A stretch of 64,000 bases of DNA from Pseudomonas sp. DC1.2 (GTDB taxonomy: Bacteria > Pseudomonadota > Gammaproteobacteria > Pseudomonadales > Pseudomonadaceae), in NCBI RefSeq assembly GCF_034351645.1, contig NZ_CP133782.1:3601001-3665000 (forward strand). The letters are read 5' to 3'. Below, piece by piece: positions 1-9,497 of the stretch. Every line of letters begins with the position of its first letter. The stretch's first letter is position 1. A program made the position numbers and the translations under genes. The notes below the pieces were generated by a model. The model had not been told where the DNA came from and did no database searches. It was given only the letters and a program-made list of their open reading frames with translations.

Positions 1-1875
1 GCGGATGACCAGCCCCGCATAACGCTTCTTGCTGCCCTCCTCGGCGCCGCGAATGGTCGGCATCAGAAAGCGTGTGTAGTGGGTTTCGAACTGTAACTGC
101 AACGCACTTTCCAGCCCGTATACCTGCTGCACATGCTCGCGCCACCACTGGTTGACGTTTTCCACCAGGGCGTGACCAATCTGCGCGGCCTCTTGCTGAC
201 CATGCGCGCGGCGCAGCCAGACGAAAGTCGAGTCGGTGTCGCCGTAAATCACCGCATGGCCCTGGTCTTCGATCAGTTGTCGGGTGCGCAGCATGATCTC
301 GTGTCCGCGCAGCGTTATGGATGACGCCAGGCGTGTATCAAAGAAACGACAACCGCTGGAACCGAGCACGCCGTAGAAGGCGTTCATGATGATTTTCAAG
401 GCTTGCGACAACGGTGCATTGTGTTCGCGCTTGGCCGTTTCCCGGCCCTCGGCGACCCGCGCGACGATGGCCGGCAAGCAATGCTGAGTACGCGAAAACC
501 GCGCCCCACGAAAGCCTGGCACCGACTCGCTGTCGTCAGGGTGTTTGAGCCCTTCAATCAGCCCCACCGGGTCGATCAGGAACGTGCGAATGATCGACGG
601 ATAGAGACTTTTGTAATCAAGCACCAACACCGACTCATAGAGCCCCGGTTGCGAGTCCATGACAAAACCACCGGGACTGGCTTGCGGTGGTTTACCGCCG
701 AGATTCGGCGCGACGAAGCCTTTACGGTGCATCAACGGCATGTACAGGTGGGTGAACGCCGCCACCGAACCACCGCTGCGATCTGCCGGCAAACCGGTGA
801 CGCTGGCCCGCTCCAGCAGGAAGGTCAGCAGTTGCGTCTTGGCGAAAATACGCGTTACCAGTTCGCAGTCCTTGAGGTTGTACCTGGCCAGGGCCGGTTT
901 GTCCTCGGCAAACAGCCGGTTGATTTCGTCCATGCGCTGGTAAGGCGTGCTGATTGCCTTACCTTCACCCAGCAAGGTTTGCGCAACGTTTTCCAGGCTG
1001 AACGAGGGAAAACTCCAGGTTGCCGAGCGCAGCGACTCGATGCCGTCGATGATCAGTCGGCCGGCGGCCGAGGCAAAATAATGGTTGCGGCTACCGTGTT
1101 CGCGCCACTGCATTTCTTCACCGCCACGCCCCAGTTGCAGCGGCACCCCCAGGCGTCGGGCGTGCTCATGCAGGACGCGCATATCAAATTGCACAACGTT
1201 CCAGCCGATGATTGCGTCCGGGTCATGGCGGGCGAACCATTCATTGAGTTTTTTCAGCAGCAGGGTTCGGGAGTCGCAATACTCCAGCTGGAAATCCACC
1301 GCGCTGTCGTCACCGTTTGGCGGGCCTAGCATGTACACCTGGCGCTCACCACAACCTTCCAGCGCGATGGAATACAACTCGCCCTGGGCGGTGGTTTCGA
1401 TGTCCAGAGACACCAGACGCAGGGATGGCCGGTAGTGCGCATCGGGTTTCATTTGCGCATCGAGCAGCAGGCCGTCAGCGCCGGGCGTGCCGCCAAACAG
1501 CACCGGCGCCGTGATAAAACGCTCCATCATGTAGCGCTCCGGTGGGCGCACGTCGGCTTCAAACATCTCGACGCAGGCCTTGCGCAGCGCGGTCTCCAGA
1601 CGCATCAACTGACCGTGTTGCTGGCAATACAGACCGAGCACCGGGCGGTGCTCGAAATCCAGCAACGCCAGAGGCCGTAGCTCGACATTCTTTTCGCCGC
1701 GCAGCACGTTTTCGGCCTGCTCGCGTTGCGCGGCCGGGATAAACGCCACCGACGGTTGATGCGGCAGGCGGATGCGCTGGGGACCCGTCTCGGTCGCCAG
1801 CCAGAACTCGACTTCGGTGCCGGCTGCGGTATCGCGCCAATGCCGTGTAAGGACGAAGCCCTGCTGTAAATCCAC
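1..1875 (-). CDS. polB: DNA polymerase II (family B), 3' end beyond the window
   Basis: Family B DNA polymerase with 3'-5' exonuclease, used in damage bypass and replication restart. About 625 codons are present; E. coli Pol II has 783 residues, so roughly the last 150 lie outside the left edge. Read leftward, the protein shows the exonuclease DIETT motif, the WNVVQFD exonuclease segment, the [13 protein letters not shown] polymerase motif and YGDTDS near the visible end, which carries the catalytic aspartates. The start is GTG (1875, or GTG 1878 just upstream), with GAGG 5-8 bases before it. No LexA-type CTGT-N8-ACAG box is apparent upstream, so SOS control as in E. coli is not supported by what I see. 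Confidence 0.95.
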   Translation of the reverse strand, partial: MDLQQGFVLTRHWRDTAAGTEVEFWLATETGPQRIRLPHQPSVAFIPAAQREQAENVLRGEKNVELRPLALLDFEHRPVLGLYCQQHGQLMRLETALRKACVEMFEADVRPPERYMMERFITAPVLFGGTPGADGLLLDAQMKPDAHYRPSLRLVSLDIETTAQGELYSIALEGCGERQVYMLGPPNGDDSAVDFQLEYCDSRTLLLKKLNEWFARHDPDAIIGWNVVQFDMRVLHEHARRLGVPLQLGRGGEEMQWREHGSRNHYFASAAGRLIIDGIESLRSATWSFPSFSLENVAQTLLGEGKAISTPYQRMDEINRLFAEDKPALARYNLKDCELVTRIFAKTQLLTFLLERASVTGLPADRSGGSVAAFTHLYMPLMHRKGFVAPNLGGKPPQASPGGFVMDSQPGLYESVLVLDYKSLYPSIIRTFLIDPVGLIEGLKHPDDSESVPGFRGARFSRTQHCLPAIVARVAEGRETAKREHNAPLSQALKIIMNAFYGVLGSSGCRFFDTRLASSITLRGHEIMLRTRQLIEDQGHAVIYGDTDSTFVWLRRAHGQQEAAQIGHALVENVNQWWREHVQQVYGLESALQLQFETHYTRFLMPTIRGAEEGSKKRYAGLVIR

Positions 1876-2120
1876 CACTGCAACCTCAAGATTTGACTCA
1901 ACGGGCGATTCTACGCGTCATCGACCGCGATAGCGCCCACGGCACCGATTGAGCGGGCGCGCGAAGTGCCTGCGGCGATGCATCGGCCACGGCGGCGTGG
2001 CTTTTATCAAAGAAAAACCATTGAATGACGTTATTTGTGTGCTATCGAGCGCTTTCGCGCTTGCTCTGAACGCTCGCGTCTACGATTCTTCAAGAACAAC
2101 GATAAAACCGAGAAGCCACC

Positions 2121-2561
2121 ATGAAAACCGTCGCCCAACTGCTTAAGTTAAAGGCCAATGAAAATCAGCAAGTGCATACCATCTCGCCCCATCAAATGGT
2201 GCTGGAAGCACTGATGGTCATGGCTGCAAAGAACGTCGGTGCGTTACCGGTCGTGGAGAATGGCGAAGTCGTGGGCATCATCAGCGAGCGTGACTACGCG
2301 CGCAAACTGGTGCTCAAAGGCCGCTCCTCGGTCGGCACGCCGGTCAGCGAGATCATGGTGTCGCCGGTGATCACCGTCGGTACTCACCAAACCGTCGAAA
2401 CCTGCATGGGCATCATGTCCGACAAACGCCTGCGCCATTTGCCGGTGGTGGAAAACGGCCAGTTACTGGGTTTGCTGTCGATTGGTGACCTGGTCAAAGA
2501 ATCGATTGCCGAACAGGCAGAGCTGATTCGCCAATTGGAACAGTACATTCGCGGCGAATGA
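2121..2561 (+). CDS. Tandem CBS-domain protein
   Basis: A small soluble protein of 146 residues made almost entirely of two CBS domains (about residues 10-60 and 75-130). Both have the usual ending of a hydrophobic strand and acidic loop (ALPVVENGEVVGIISERD, then HLPVVENGQLLGLLSIGDL). A CBS pair binds adenine nucleotides in many proteins, but no catalytic domain is attached, so the partner and ligand cannot be read from sequence. It stands alone: polB diverges on the left, and a strong hairpin separates it from the convergent GST gene on the right. The start is supported by a purine-rich GAGAAG upstream and by the first CBS domain beginning shortly after it. Confidence 0.9.
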   Translation: MKTVAQLLKLKANENQQVHTISPHQMVLEALMVMAAKNVGALPVVENGEVVGIISERDYARKLVLKGRSSVGTPVSEIMVSPVITVGTHQTVETCMGIMSDKRLRHLPVVENGQLLGLLSIGDLVKESIAEQAELIRQLEQYIRGE

Positions 2562-2568
2562 TCCCAGG

Positions 2569-2606
2569 CCATCGGTGGGAGCCAGCATGCCAGCTCCCAC
2601 CGATGG
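2569..2606. terminator. Perfect 14-bp inverted repeat between convergent genes
   Basis: Arms 2569-2582 and 2593-2606 are exact reverse complements around a 10-base loop. It lies 7 bases after the CBS gene stop and 12 bases from the GST stop, so it can end transcription from both sides. There is no clear T-run, so it may also be a REP-like element. Confidence 0.65.
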
Positions 2607-2618
2607 CTTACTGCGTGC

Positions 2619-3242
2619 CTAGGTCGGCCAATGCCGAGCGAAGACCGGCGCCAGCGTCGGATGCCGGTCGATGCGCTCAAGCCAGGCGAAAAAACCGGGT
2701 CGGGCGGTACGCAGATGCTCGCGACTGCCCGACCAGCGCGTGACCACCGCCGCCAGCAAATCCAGCGCCCTCGGCGTCTCGTCGCCCAGATACAACTCGC
2801 TGGAAAATTGATCGGCAAAGACTTCCCAACTCCAGTGCAGGCGCGCGCTCGCACCGGCCATAAGGTTTTCCCTCGACGATTCATCCGCCTTGGCTAGCCA
2901 GCGCTCGGGGTAATCGATGATGCCGATGGCCGCATAACAATTACTGACGATGTACGCCAGGCCACGAATGGCCTGATCGCGCTCGGCGGGACTTTTGGGG
3001 AGCAAACCGGACTGCGGAAATTGCAGGCCCAAGTGAATCAGAATCGCCGCACTCTCGGTCAGGCTACTGCCATCCGGTAATTGCAGGGTCGGTATCTGTC
3101 TCAGCGGGTTGAGTGTTTGCAACGCGTGCGCCGCCTCGGCCGAGGCGTCCACATCGATGAAGCGGTAAGGAATCTCACAAAGCTCCAGGGCCGCTTCGAT
3201 GGCCGCCGCACCCGAGTCCTTCTGTCCATAGAGCTGGTACAT
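2619..3242 (-). CDS. Glutathione S-transferase family protein
   Basis: 207 residues, the normal length for a soluble GST. The N-terminal thioredoxin-like domain (about 1-78) opens with MYQLYG and carries the cis-proline region NPLRQIPTL and the glutathione-binding LTESAAIL segment. The C-terminal helical domain (about 85-205) follows. In this family the enzyme conjugates or reduces electrophiles with glutathione, but the substrate cannot be inferred. It is transcribed leftward toward the CBS gene with a shared hairpin between them. Its promoter must lie in the long intergenic region to the right. Confidence 0.88.
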   Translation of the reverse strand: MYQLYGQKDSGAAAIEAALELCEIPYRFIDVDASAEAAHALQTLNPLRQIPTLQLPDGSSLTESAAILIHLGLQFPQSGLLPKSPAERDQAIRGLAYIVSNCYAAIGIIDYPERWLAKADESSRENLMAGASARLHWSWEVFADQFSSELYLGDETPRALDLLAAVVTRWSGSREHLRTARPGFFAWLERIDRHPTLAPVFARHWPT

Positions 3243-4019
3243 ATCAGCGCCTCCTGATGAGAAGAAATAGTGGCCTGTTGAAGCACGCTCGCACTAAACA
3301 GAGTGGCCCCTTCGCGCTCAGCAAACCGATGTATAAATTTTCTTACCTGCGTATCGACTTTGGCACGCTTTTCCCATGCACCTGCAGCTTGCGAAACCAT
3401 AACCTCGCAAAACAGCGCTTACGGTGCCCACCCCGCACCAAGAGCAATCATCGGACGCTATCCGCGTTCTTGTAAGGTGCGATGCCGAATCAAAAGTTCG
3501 TGTATCCGGGCTGGCAATAAGGAAATCACCGCGTGAAGGTTCAAACACTATCAAGGCCTGTTCTGGCCAGCCATTGTACTTTTATACACTACCGCCCCAA
3601 CGTGTCTCTTGGCAGCGCCCGTCTGTGGGCTCGCGCCAGCCCTCTTCGACATTACTTTATTACCTGACCAACACTACGGCGTTGCGCGGTGGCGCGATGA
3701 AACTCGCCCCGCGCGCAGTGCTATTTATTTTTTAAATAATACTCCTCACATTCTGGCGCGCCACAGGCGTAATCAACGACCACCAAAAAGTGTCGGACAA
3801 TAACCAGTCAATATTATTTATTAGTGATCATCTGTAGACAGCAGTTAGTTTCAACGAACGCACCAAAAGTGTTCTCGAACCTTTAACGACGCTCGTGACC
3901 GCCGCCCGGTTTTATTTGCACAACAATAAGGAACATTCCCTGTGATTAGCTAAAACACTGATGCGCACCAAATCAATTCATGACGCACTGTTTGGTGCCA
4001 TGAATAAATGGCCAGGAGC

Positions 4020-4051
4020 CGCTGTATTCCGCTAACTATCGGAATACAGCG
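4020..4051. promoter_or_regulatory. 12-bp perfect inverted repeat, possible activator site
   Basis: CGCTGTATTCCG (4020-4031) and CGGAATACAGCG (4040-4051) are separated by 8 bases. It lies about 190 bases upstream of the start point expected from the sigma-54 promoter, where enhancer-binding proteins usually bind. No T-run follows, which argues against a terminator. Confidence 0.45.
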
Positions 4052-4198
4052 ACCGGCATGACTCGCCCCTGAAAAAGTAACGCACTCAGGGGTGACCGGT
4101 CGGTCATTGCCAGCCACAAACCCAGCGACCGGTAAAACTTATATAAATGCGACATGGGTACCGAGACTGAAATATCCACACTATATAAAGCGCAGATT

Positions 4199-4214
4199 TG
4201 GCACACCGGTTGCT
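4199..4214 (+). promoter_or_regulatory. Sigma-54 (RpoN) promoter upstream of tonB
   Basis: TGGCAC-ACCGG-TTGCT matches the -24/-12 consensus. The invariant GG (4200-4201) and GC (4212-4213) are exactly 10 bases apart. The expected start near 4225 would give a leader of about 245 bases before tonB. Confidence 0.6.
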
Positions 4215-4354
4215 AAGCAATTATTACGTAACAAACATGAGACACCGTCGACACATCGACCACTCTCGCCCCATAAAAGATTCACCAGGGACACGGTAAT
4301 GAACACACGAAGTCGATTGCATTAAGCCACTAGCCTGCAGCAGCCAACTCAATA

Positions 4355-4369
4355 GATAGTTTAACTATC
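4355..4369. promoter_or_regulatory. 7-1-7 near-palindrome, operator-like
   Basis: GATAGTT-T-AACTATC is a perfect dyad around one base. It lies about 100 bases before tonB, downstream of the predicted sigma-54 start. It could bind a dimeric repressor or mark a second promoter. The protein is unknown. Confidence 0.35.
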
Positions 4370-4408
4370 GGCTTCTGCACACCCTTGAAAAAGTTGAAAT
4401 AAAACACT

Positions 4409-4429
4409 CGAACATTGCGCCAATGTTCG
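4409..4429. promoter_or_regulatory. 8-bp inverted repeat in the tonB leader
   Basis: CGAACATT (4409-4416) and AATGTTCG (4422-4429) flank a 5-base loop, 41 bases before the tonB start. It may be an operator or an mRNA hairpin in the leader. Confidence 0.35.
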
Positions 4430-4470
4430 GACGGCACCTTATTGCCCTTCATCTACCCGAGGGAGCTTTA

Positions 4471-5287
4471 ATGAACGATGCGGTAAAACATAGAACCCTG
4501 CCGGGGTCGCTACGGGATGATCCGATTGCGCCGGCGTCGAGTGGTCTTTCCTTTAAAACCAACACCTCTAGACCCGGAGGATTGAGCAAGCAGCAGGTAC
4601 TGTTGCTGATCGCGGTATCGGCGCTGATACACGGGGGGGCCTGGTGGTTTTTCCAACAAGCCAAGGCTGAACCGCTGCCCACCCCGCCGCAGATTCCGGA
4701 GATGACCGTCGAACTCACCAGCCCGACGCCTCCCGCGCCGCCCACCCCGGAACCGCCACCACCGCCACCGCCACCGCCGGAACCCGAACAACCGGTGGAG
4801 GATGAGGACGCGCTTAAGCCGCCGCCCAAACCGGTGGAGAAACCCAAGCCTATCGAAAAGCCGAAACCGGTTGAGAAACCGAAACCGGTGAAGAAGGTCG
4901 AGCCGCCGAAAGCTGCGCCAGCGCCCGCCCAACCGGCAGCGCCCGCCACGCCCTCGACGCCCAGCGCCCCCCGCGCCCGCCGCCGCCCCTGGGCCAGTGA
5001 AAGAGTCGGCAGCCATTTCCGGCCTGGCCAGTCTCGGTAATCCGCCGCCGGAATACCCGTCCCTGGCTTTGCGCCGGAGCTGGGAAGGCACGGTAGTGCT
5101 GCGTATTCAGGTGCTGGCCAACGGTCGCGCCGGGGCGGTAACGGTCACCAAATCCAGCGGTAAACCGCAACTGGACGAAGCGGCAGTCGCGGCAGTGAAG
5201 GCCTGGAAGTTTATTCCAGCCAAACGCGGCGACACGCCAATCGACGGCTTCGCCACCCAAACCATCGATTTCAAGTTGCCGCAGTAG
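4471..5287 (+). pseudogene. tonB: TonB energy transducer, split by a one-base frameshift
   Basis: TonB links the ExbB-ExbD proton channel to outer-membrane receptors. From ATG 4471 (GAGGGAG upstream) the first frame gives a cytoplasmic tail, a membrane anchor at about residues 41-61 and a long Pro-rich spacer with PKPVEKPKP repeats. It then runs out of frame and stops at 5040. The C-terminal domain (PPPEYPSLALRRSWEG through WKFIPAKRG) lies one frame over and ends at 5287. The switch falls at a run of six C (4967-4972). With five C the frames join smoothly in an Ala/Pro linker as a normal 271-residue TonB. Either the strain carries a broken or phase-variable tonB, or the base is a sequencing error. 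exbB starts 50 bases downstream. Confidence 0.9.
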
Positions 5288-5337
5288 CGGCGCAACGAAC
5301 TGAACTCATCACTGATTAATGCAAGCGAGGTGTAGCC

Positions 5338-6045
5338 ATGAACGATTCACTGTCTTCGATGATTGTCCCGGGCGTGCTCTGGGGCCTGGTACTGTTTTCC
5401 GTGGTCAGCTGGGCGATTTTGCTGGTCAAGTCCGCCCAATACTTGCGGCAGAAATCCCAGAACAAACAATTCAGCAAAGCCTTCTGGGGCGCGCCGGATT
5501 TGCTCACCGCCGCCGAACACGCCAGCCAATATCCGGGCTCACTGGCGCGGATCGCCAGCAGCGGCTTCGAAGCCTTGCTGGTTGACGAGTCACCCCGTAC
5601 CACCCAGCAACTGGCCCACACCATCAACCGTTCTGATCGGCTGGAACGCAACCTGCGACAGCAGATCCAGAAAGAGCGTCGCTCGCTGGAAAATGGCCAG
5701 GCGATCCTCGCCAGCATCGGCAGCACCGCGCCGTTCATTGGCTTGTTCGGCACCGTGTGGGGAATCATGGAAGCGCTGCAAAGCATCGGCGCCAGTGGTT
5801 CCGCCAGCCTGGAAACCGTCGCTGGACCGATTGGCCACGCGTTGATCGCCACCGGTGTCGGCATCGCCGTCGCGGTGCCGGCAGTGCTGATTTACAACTT
5901 CTTCCTGCGCCGTTTGAAACTTGCCTCGGCGGACATGGACGACTTCGCCCACGACTTCGACGCCCTCGCCTCACGCAGTGCGTTTTCCATCACTCGCCAG
6001 GCCATCGCCAGCAAAAACCCAGCCGCCGTGCGGGAGGCTAGCTAA
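5338..6045 (+). CDS. exbB: ExbB proton-channel subunit (MotA/TolQ/ExbB family)
   Basis: 235-residue inner-membrane protein that forms the proton channel powering TonB. Three membrane segments are visible: near the N terminus (GVLWGLVLFSVVSWAILL), and at about 120-150 and 165-190 in the conserved MotA/ExbB domain (STAPFIGLFGTVWGIMEAL; GPIGHALIATGVGIAVAVPAVLIYNFF). It follows tonB and its stop overlaps the start of exbD by one base (TAATG), so the two are translationally coupled. Its place beside a large receptor and an ABC importer suggests this ExbBD set serves that pathway, though it could also serve other receptors. Confidence 0.95.
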   Translation: MNDSLSSMIVPGVLWGLVLFSVVSWAILLVKSAQYLRQKSQNKQFSKAFWGAPDLLTAAEHASQYPGSLARIASSGFEALLVDESPRTTQQLAHTINRSDRLERNLRQQIQKERRSLENGQAILASIGSTAPFIGLFGTVWGIMEALQSIGASGSASLETVAGPIGHALIATGVGIAVAVPAVLIYNFFLRRLKLASADMDDFAHDFDALASRSAFSITRQAIASKNPAAVREAS

Positions 6046-6446
6046 TGTCTTTCTCCACTCAAGACAGCGATGAAGTGCTCAGCGAAATGAACGTCACGCC
6101 GCTGGTGGACGTGATGCTCGTGCTGCTGGTGGTGTTCATCGTCACCGCGCCGCTCATGACCAACGCGATCAAGGTGAACTTGCCTAAAACCGACGCCGTC
6201 GCCCCTGCTGAAAAGAAAGACCCGGTGGTAGTCAGCGTCGATCAGGACGGCAAGTTCTACCTGGCCAAAACCGAGGTCGCACCCGAATCTCTGGAGGCCA
6301 GCCTCAAAGAGGTCAAGGCCAGGGACAGTGAAGTGCGTATCCAGTTGCAGGCCGATTCCGCCGTCAATTACGGGCAGGTGGCGAAGGCCATGGCCTCAAT
6401 CGAGCGCTCGGGCATCACCAAGATATCGGTGATGACCACCCGCTGA
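6045..6446 (+). CDS. exbD: ExbD, TonB-complex subunit
   Basis: 133 residues: a short cytoplasmic tail, one membrane helix (VTPLVDVMLVLLVVFIVTAPL) and a periplasmic domain. The aspartate within the helix is the conserved proton-carrying residue of ExbD/TolR. The start overlaps the exbB stop by one base. A hairpin directly after the stop (6451-6486) separates it from the receptor gene. Confidence 0.95.
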   Translation: MSFSTQDSDEVLSEMNVTPLVDVMLVLLVVFIVTAPLMTNAIKVNLPKTDAVAPAEKKDPVVVSVDQDGKFYLAKTEVAPESLEASLKEVKARDSEVRIQLQADSAVNYGQVAKAMASIERSGITKISVMTTR

Positions 6447-6450
6447 GTCC

Positions 6451-6486
6451 GGTGCCGGGCGTGCAGTGAGGGTCTCGCCCGGCACC
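6451..6486 (+). terminator. 11-bp inverted repeat after exbD
   Basis: GGTGCCGGGCG (6451-6461) pairs exactly with 6476-6486 around a 14-base loop. It has no T-run. It sits between exbD and the receptor, so it may attenuate or stabilise the message rather than end the operon. Confidence 0.5.
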
Positions 6487-6653
6487 GTTCGTTGATTCCC
6501 GTCGCAATCAGCCGACCGAAAAACGCCACGCGTCTTCGGAGGGGATCGGCTTGCTTGAAGAAAGTGGTTTTCCGGGCGCGGTACCACCGATGCCGGAGCA
6601 ATGAGGGCTCACAAGGCCATTTCGATAAACGTCTAATAAAGTCGGAAGTAACC

Positions 6654-9386
6654 ATGCTGATGAACATTCCACGTTTCACGCTCAAGCCGTTGGTGGCGAC
6701 GATTCAACGTCACCGTTTTGTTCCGTTGTACCTGGTTGCCATGGGGATGAGCGCCGGGTCGTTGCAGGCCGCGGAAACGGGCGCCGAGGGCGACAGCAGC
6801 AACGTCGTACCGGCCGCCAGTGCGGCGGTGGTCGCACCAGCCACCACGCAGCTGCAACGGGTTGAAGTGACGGGCTCGGCGATTCGTCGGGTCGATGCGG
6901 AAACGGCGGTGCCGATTACCATTCTCAAGGCCGACGAACTGCGCAAACAGGGCGTGAGCACTACCGCTGAGCTGGTGCAGCGCATTACCGGTAGCCAGTC
7001 GATCAACAACAGCGCCGGCTCCGTGGGCTCGGCCACCGGCGGCGCCTCGTTTGCCGACATGCGCGGCATCGGCGCGAACAAGACACTGGTGCTCCTCAAC
7101 GGCCGGCGCCTGGCCAACAACGCCCTGTCCGGGACTAACTCGGCCGGCGGCGCCGTCGACTTGAACATGATTCCGTTCGCGGCCATCGACCGCGTCGAAG
7201 TCCTGCGCGACGGCGCATCGGCCCTCTACGGCACCGATGCGATCGGCGGCGTGATCAACTTCATCACCAAGAAAGCCATGACGGACGGCCAGTTGACCCT
7301 TGGCGGCGAGACCCCGACCCATAGCGGCGGCGGTGCGACCAAGGACATGAGCGCCAGTTGGGGTTACGGCGACGTGGAGCAGGACCGTTTCAACGTCCTC
7401 GGCGTGTTCAACTACAACAAGCAGCAGAACCTGGAAGCCAACGACCGTTCGTTCGCAACCGATTTCGTCCCCGGCCGAGGCCTCGACCAGACCTCCGGCA
7501 CCGCGTTCCCCGCCAACTACAGTCAGAATGGCAACGCCACCAACCCGCTGTCCAACAGCAACTGCAACGCACCGAACCTGGTCGGTCGGGACGGCGTATG
7601 CCGCTTCAGCACACGGCAGTTCATCGACCTGGTGCCGCAAACCGAGAAGACGTCATTCTTCGGCAAGACCACCGGCAAACTGGCAGACGATCACAACGTC
7701 AACCTCGAATACTTCTGGTCACGCAACGACAACGCCACCACCGTGGGCCCGGCTCCGCTGACCGGCCAGACGTTGGACGCCTCCTCGCCCTACTTCCCTG
7801 GCAATGGCATCACGGCGGCACCGACCAGTTTCGCCCTGGACCCGACGCAACCAATCGGCGTTAACTGGCGCGAAACAGCGGCCGGCCCACGGCAATCCAA
7901 GGACCAGAACACCAGTCAACGGTTCGTATTGAGCTTCGATGGTCTGGTCAGCGGCTGGGATTACAACGTCGGCGCCTCGTATAACCAGAACAAAATCGTT
8001 TCCAGCGTTACCAGTGGTTATGTCAGCGACTCGGCCATGACCGCAGGCTTGGCCAGTGGCTTGCTCAATCCGTTCGGCCCGCAAACCAGCGCCGGGCAAA
8101 CCTACATCGATAACGCGGCCTACCACGGCGCGTACTCCACCGCCGTTGGACGAGTGGCCGGGTTTGACGGGCGCATCAGCCGTGAAATCGGCGACTGGTT
8201 TGGTGCTGGCCCTTCAGGACTGGCGTTGGGCGGCGAGTACCGCAAAGAGAAATTCCACCAGGATTACGAACAATTTGCGGGTGATATCCAGAGCTTGGGC
8301 GTCGACCCGGCCGGCAGCGTCGAGGGCGACCGGAGCGTGAAAGCTGCCTACGCGGAAATCAACGTCCCGGTGCTCGACAGCCTCGAATTGTCCGCCGCCG
8401 TGCGTCACGACAAATACAGCGACTTTGGCAGCACCACCAACCCCAAATATTCGTTCCGTTACCAGCCGCTCAAAGAGCTGGTGGTGCGCGGTGCCTACAG
8501 CGAGGGTTTCCGTGCGCCGTCACTGTATGAGCTGTATTCGCCGCGCAGCCTGACCTACACCCTGGGTTACTACAACGACCCGGTGCTGTGTACCGGCGGC
8601 GTAGTGCAACCGGGGGGCAACGGCGGGCGCGACTGTGGTCAGCAGTTCCTCAGCCAGATCGGCGGCAACGAGAAACTGGCCCCCGAGAAGGCGCGCAACG
8701 TGACATTGGGCTTCGTCTATCAGCCGATTCGCGACCTGTCGGTAGGCTTGGATTTCTGGTGGATTCACATCTCCAACCAAATCCAGCCGTTCCCGGAATC
8801 CACCGTATTTGATCAGTCCGGCACTTATGCTGATCGCTTCGTGCGCAATGCCGACGGCACGCTGAACTACATCGTGACCGGCAACGCCAACCTGGGGATC
8901 GTCAAGACCAACGGCGTGGACGTGTCCCTCGACTATCGGTTCCCGAACACTCCGTATGGCCAGTTTGGCTTGGGGCTGCAAGGCACCTATGTCGATCGAT
9001 ACGACTTCCAGAGCACCATCAAGGGCCCGTACACCGACAAGGTCGGGGACTTCGAGGGTGATGGCGTGATCGCTCGCTGGAAACACAACCTGAGCGGCAC
9101 CTGGACCCTGGGCGCCGCGCGGGCGTCGCTGACCAACCGCTTCACCACCGGCTACAACGATTACGACCGCACCACCAACCCTCGTGTTGCTTCGTACTCG
9201 GTGTGGGACCTGTCTGCCGGCTATACCTTCGACAAGGTCCTGGACGTGGATGCCGGACTGAAAAACATGTTCGACCGCGACCCACCCTTCTCCAACCAGG
9301 CCTACAACTTCCAGAGCGGTTATGACCCGCGCTACGCCGACCCACTGGGCCGCACCTTGTTCGCACGCATGACGTACCACTTCTGA
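6654..9386 (+). CDS. TonB-dependent outer-membrane receptor
   Basis: Large outer-membrane transporter of about 910 residues. The upstream in-frame stretch is ignored because ATG 6654 has GGAAG before it and opens a signal sequence ending near GSLQA-AE. A TonB-box-like LQRVEVTGS follows. The plug domain (about 80-225) has DMRGIGANKTLVLLNGRR and IDRVEVLRDGASALYGTDAIGGVINF, and the barrel ends in the terminal aromatic TYHF. The plug resembles large receptors for peptides or complex nutrients rather than classical siderophore receptors, which is an impression and not proof. It lies between exbD and a YejA-type binding protein, which points to a peptide-like substrate handed to that ABC importer. 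Confidence 0.93.
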   Translation: MLMNIPRFTLKPLVATIQRHRFVPLYLVAMGMSAGSLQAAETGAEGDSSNVVPAASAAVVAPATTQLQRVEVTGSAIRRVDAETAVPITILKADELRKQGVSTTAELVQRITGSQSINNSAGSVGSATGGASFADMRGIGANKTLVLLNGRRLANNALSGTNSAGGAVDLNMIPFAAIDRVEVLRDGASALYGTDAIGGVINFITKKAMTDGQLTLGGETPTHSGGGATKDMSASWGYGDVEQDRFNVLGVFNYNKQQNLEANDRSFATDFVPGRGLDQTSGTAFPANYSQNGNATNPLSNSNCNAPNLVGRDGVCRFSTRQFIDLVPQTEKTSFFGKTTGKLADDHNVNLEYFWSRNDNATTVGPAPLTGQTLDASSPYFPGNGITAAPTSFALDPTQPIGVNWRETAAGPRQSKDQNTSQRFVLSFDGLVSGWDYNVGASYNQNKIVSSVTSGYVSDSAMTAGLASGLLNPFGPQTSAGQTYIDNAAYHGAYSTAVGRVAGFDGRISREIGDWFGAGPSGLALGGEYRKEKFHQDYEQFAGDIQSLGVDPAGSVEGDRSVKAAYAEINVPVLDSLELSAAVRHDKYSDFGSTTNPKYSFRYQPLKELVVRGAYSEGFRAPSLYELYSPRSLTYTLGYYNDPVLCTGGVVQPGGNGGRDCGQQFLSQIGGNEKLAPEKARNVTLGFVYQPIRDLSVGLDFWWIHISNQIQPFPESTVFDQSGTYADRFVRNADGTLNYIVTGNANLGIVKTNGVDVSLDYRFPNTPYGQFGLGLQGTYVDRYDFQSTIKGPYTDKVGDFEGDGVIARWKHNLSGTWTLGAARASLTNRFTTGYNDYDRTTNPRVASYSVWDLSAGYTFDKVLDVDAGLKNMFDRDPPFSNQAYNFQSGYDPRYADPLGRTLFARMTYHF

Positions 9387-9391
9387 GTCAC

Positions 9392-9426
9392 GGTCGGGGA
9401 TCGCAATACTCCGGCCTTCCCCGACC
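9392..9426 (+). terminator. Hairpin after the receptor gene
   Basis: GGTCGGGGA (9392-9400) pairs with TCCCCGACC (9418-9426), 6 bases after the stop. It may partly end the receptor transcript or protect it, since the ABC genes follow on the same strand. Confidence 0.5.
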
Positions 9427-9497
9427 TCATTGCGAATTCGCACCCCACGGTGGCACGCCGGCCACTGTGGGCTTTTCGGGTTTAGAGGAACGACTTC

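Larger units (their letters stand above)
3243..4470. other. 1.2-kb AT-rich intergenic control region
   Basis: No convincing gene is present. The open frames here are short and mutually overlapping, and lack ribosome sites or recognisable domains. Base composition is visibly richer in A and T than in neighbouring genes, especially 3700-4400. It holds several inverted repeats: 3965-3972 with 3991-3998, 4020-4051, 4095-4102 with 4126-4133, 4355-4369 and 4409-4429. It also holds a sigma-54-type promoter at 4199-4214. It must contain the leftward GST promoter and the rightward promoter(s) for the tonB operon. An 8-codon frame (4299-4325, MNTRSRLH) with a weak AGGGA upstream could be a leader peptide, but this is speculative. 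Confidence 0.7.

Noticed and set aside
403..1329. A 308-codon plus-strand open frame over polB
   Set aside because: It is antisense to the clear polymerase motifs and has no family features; high GC makes such shadow frames common.
1876..2120. LexA box or SOS promoter for polB
   Set aside because: No CTGT-N8-ACAG found upstream of the polB start.
4299..4325. 8-codon leader peptide MNTRSRLH upstream of tonB
   Set aside because: A ribosome site is arguable, but no repeated regulatory codons or paired terminator stems were found, so it is not annotated.
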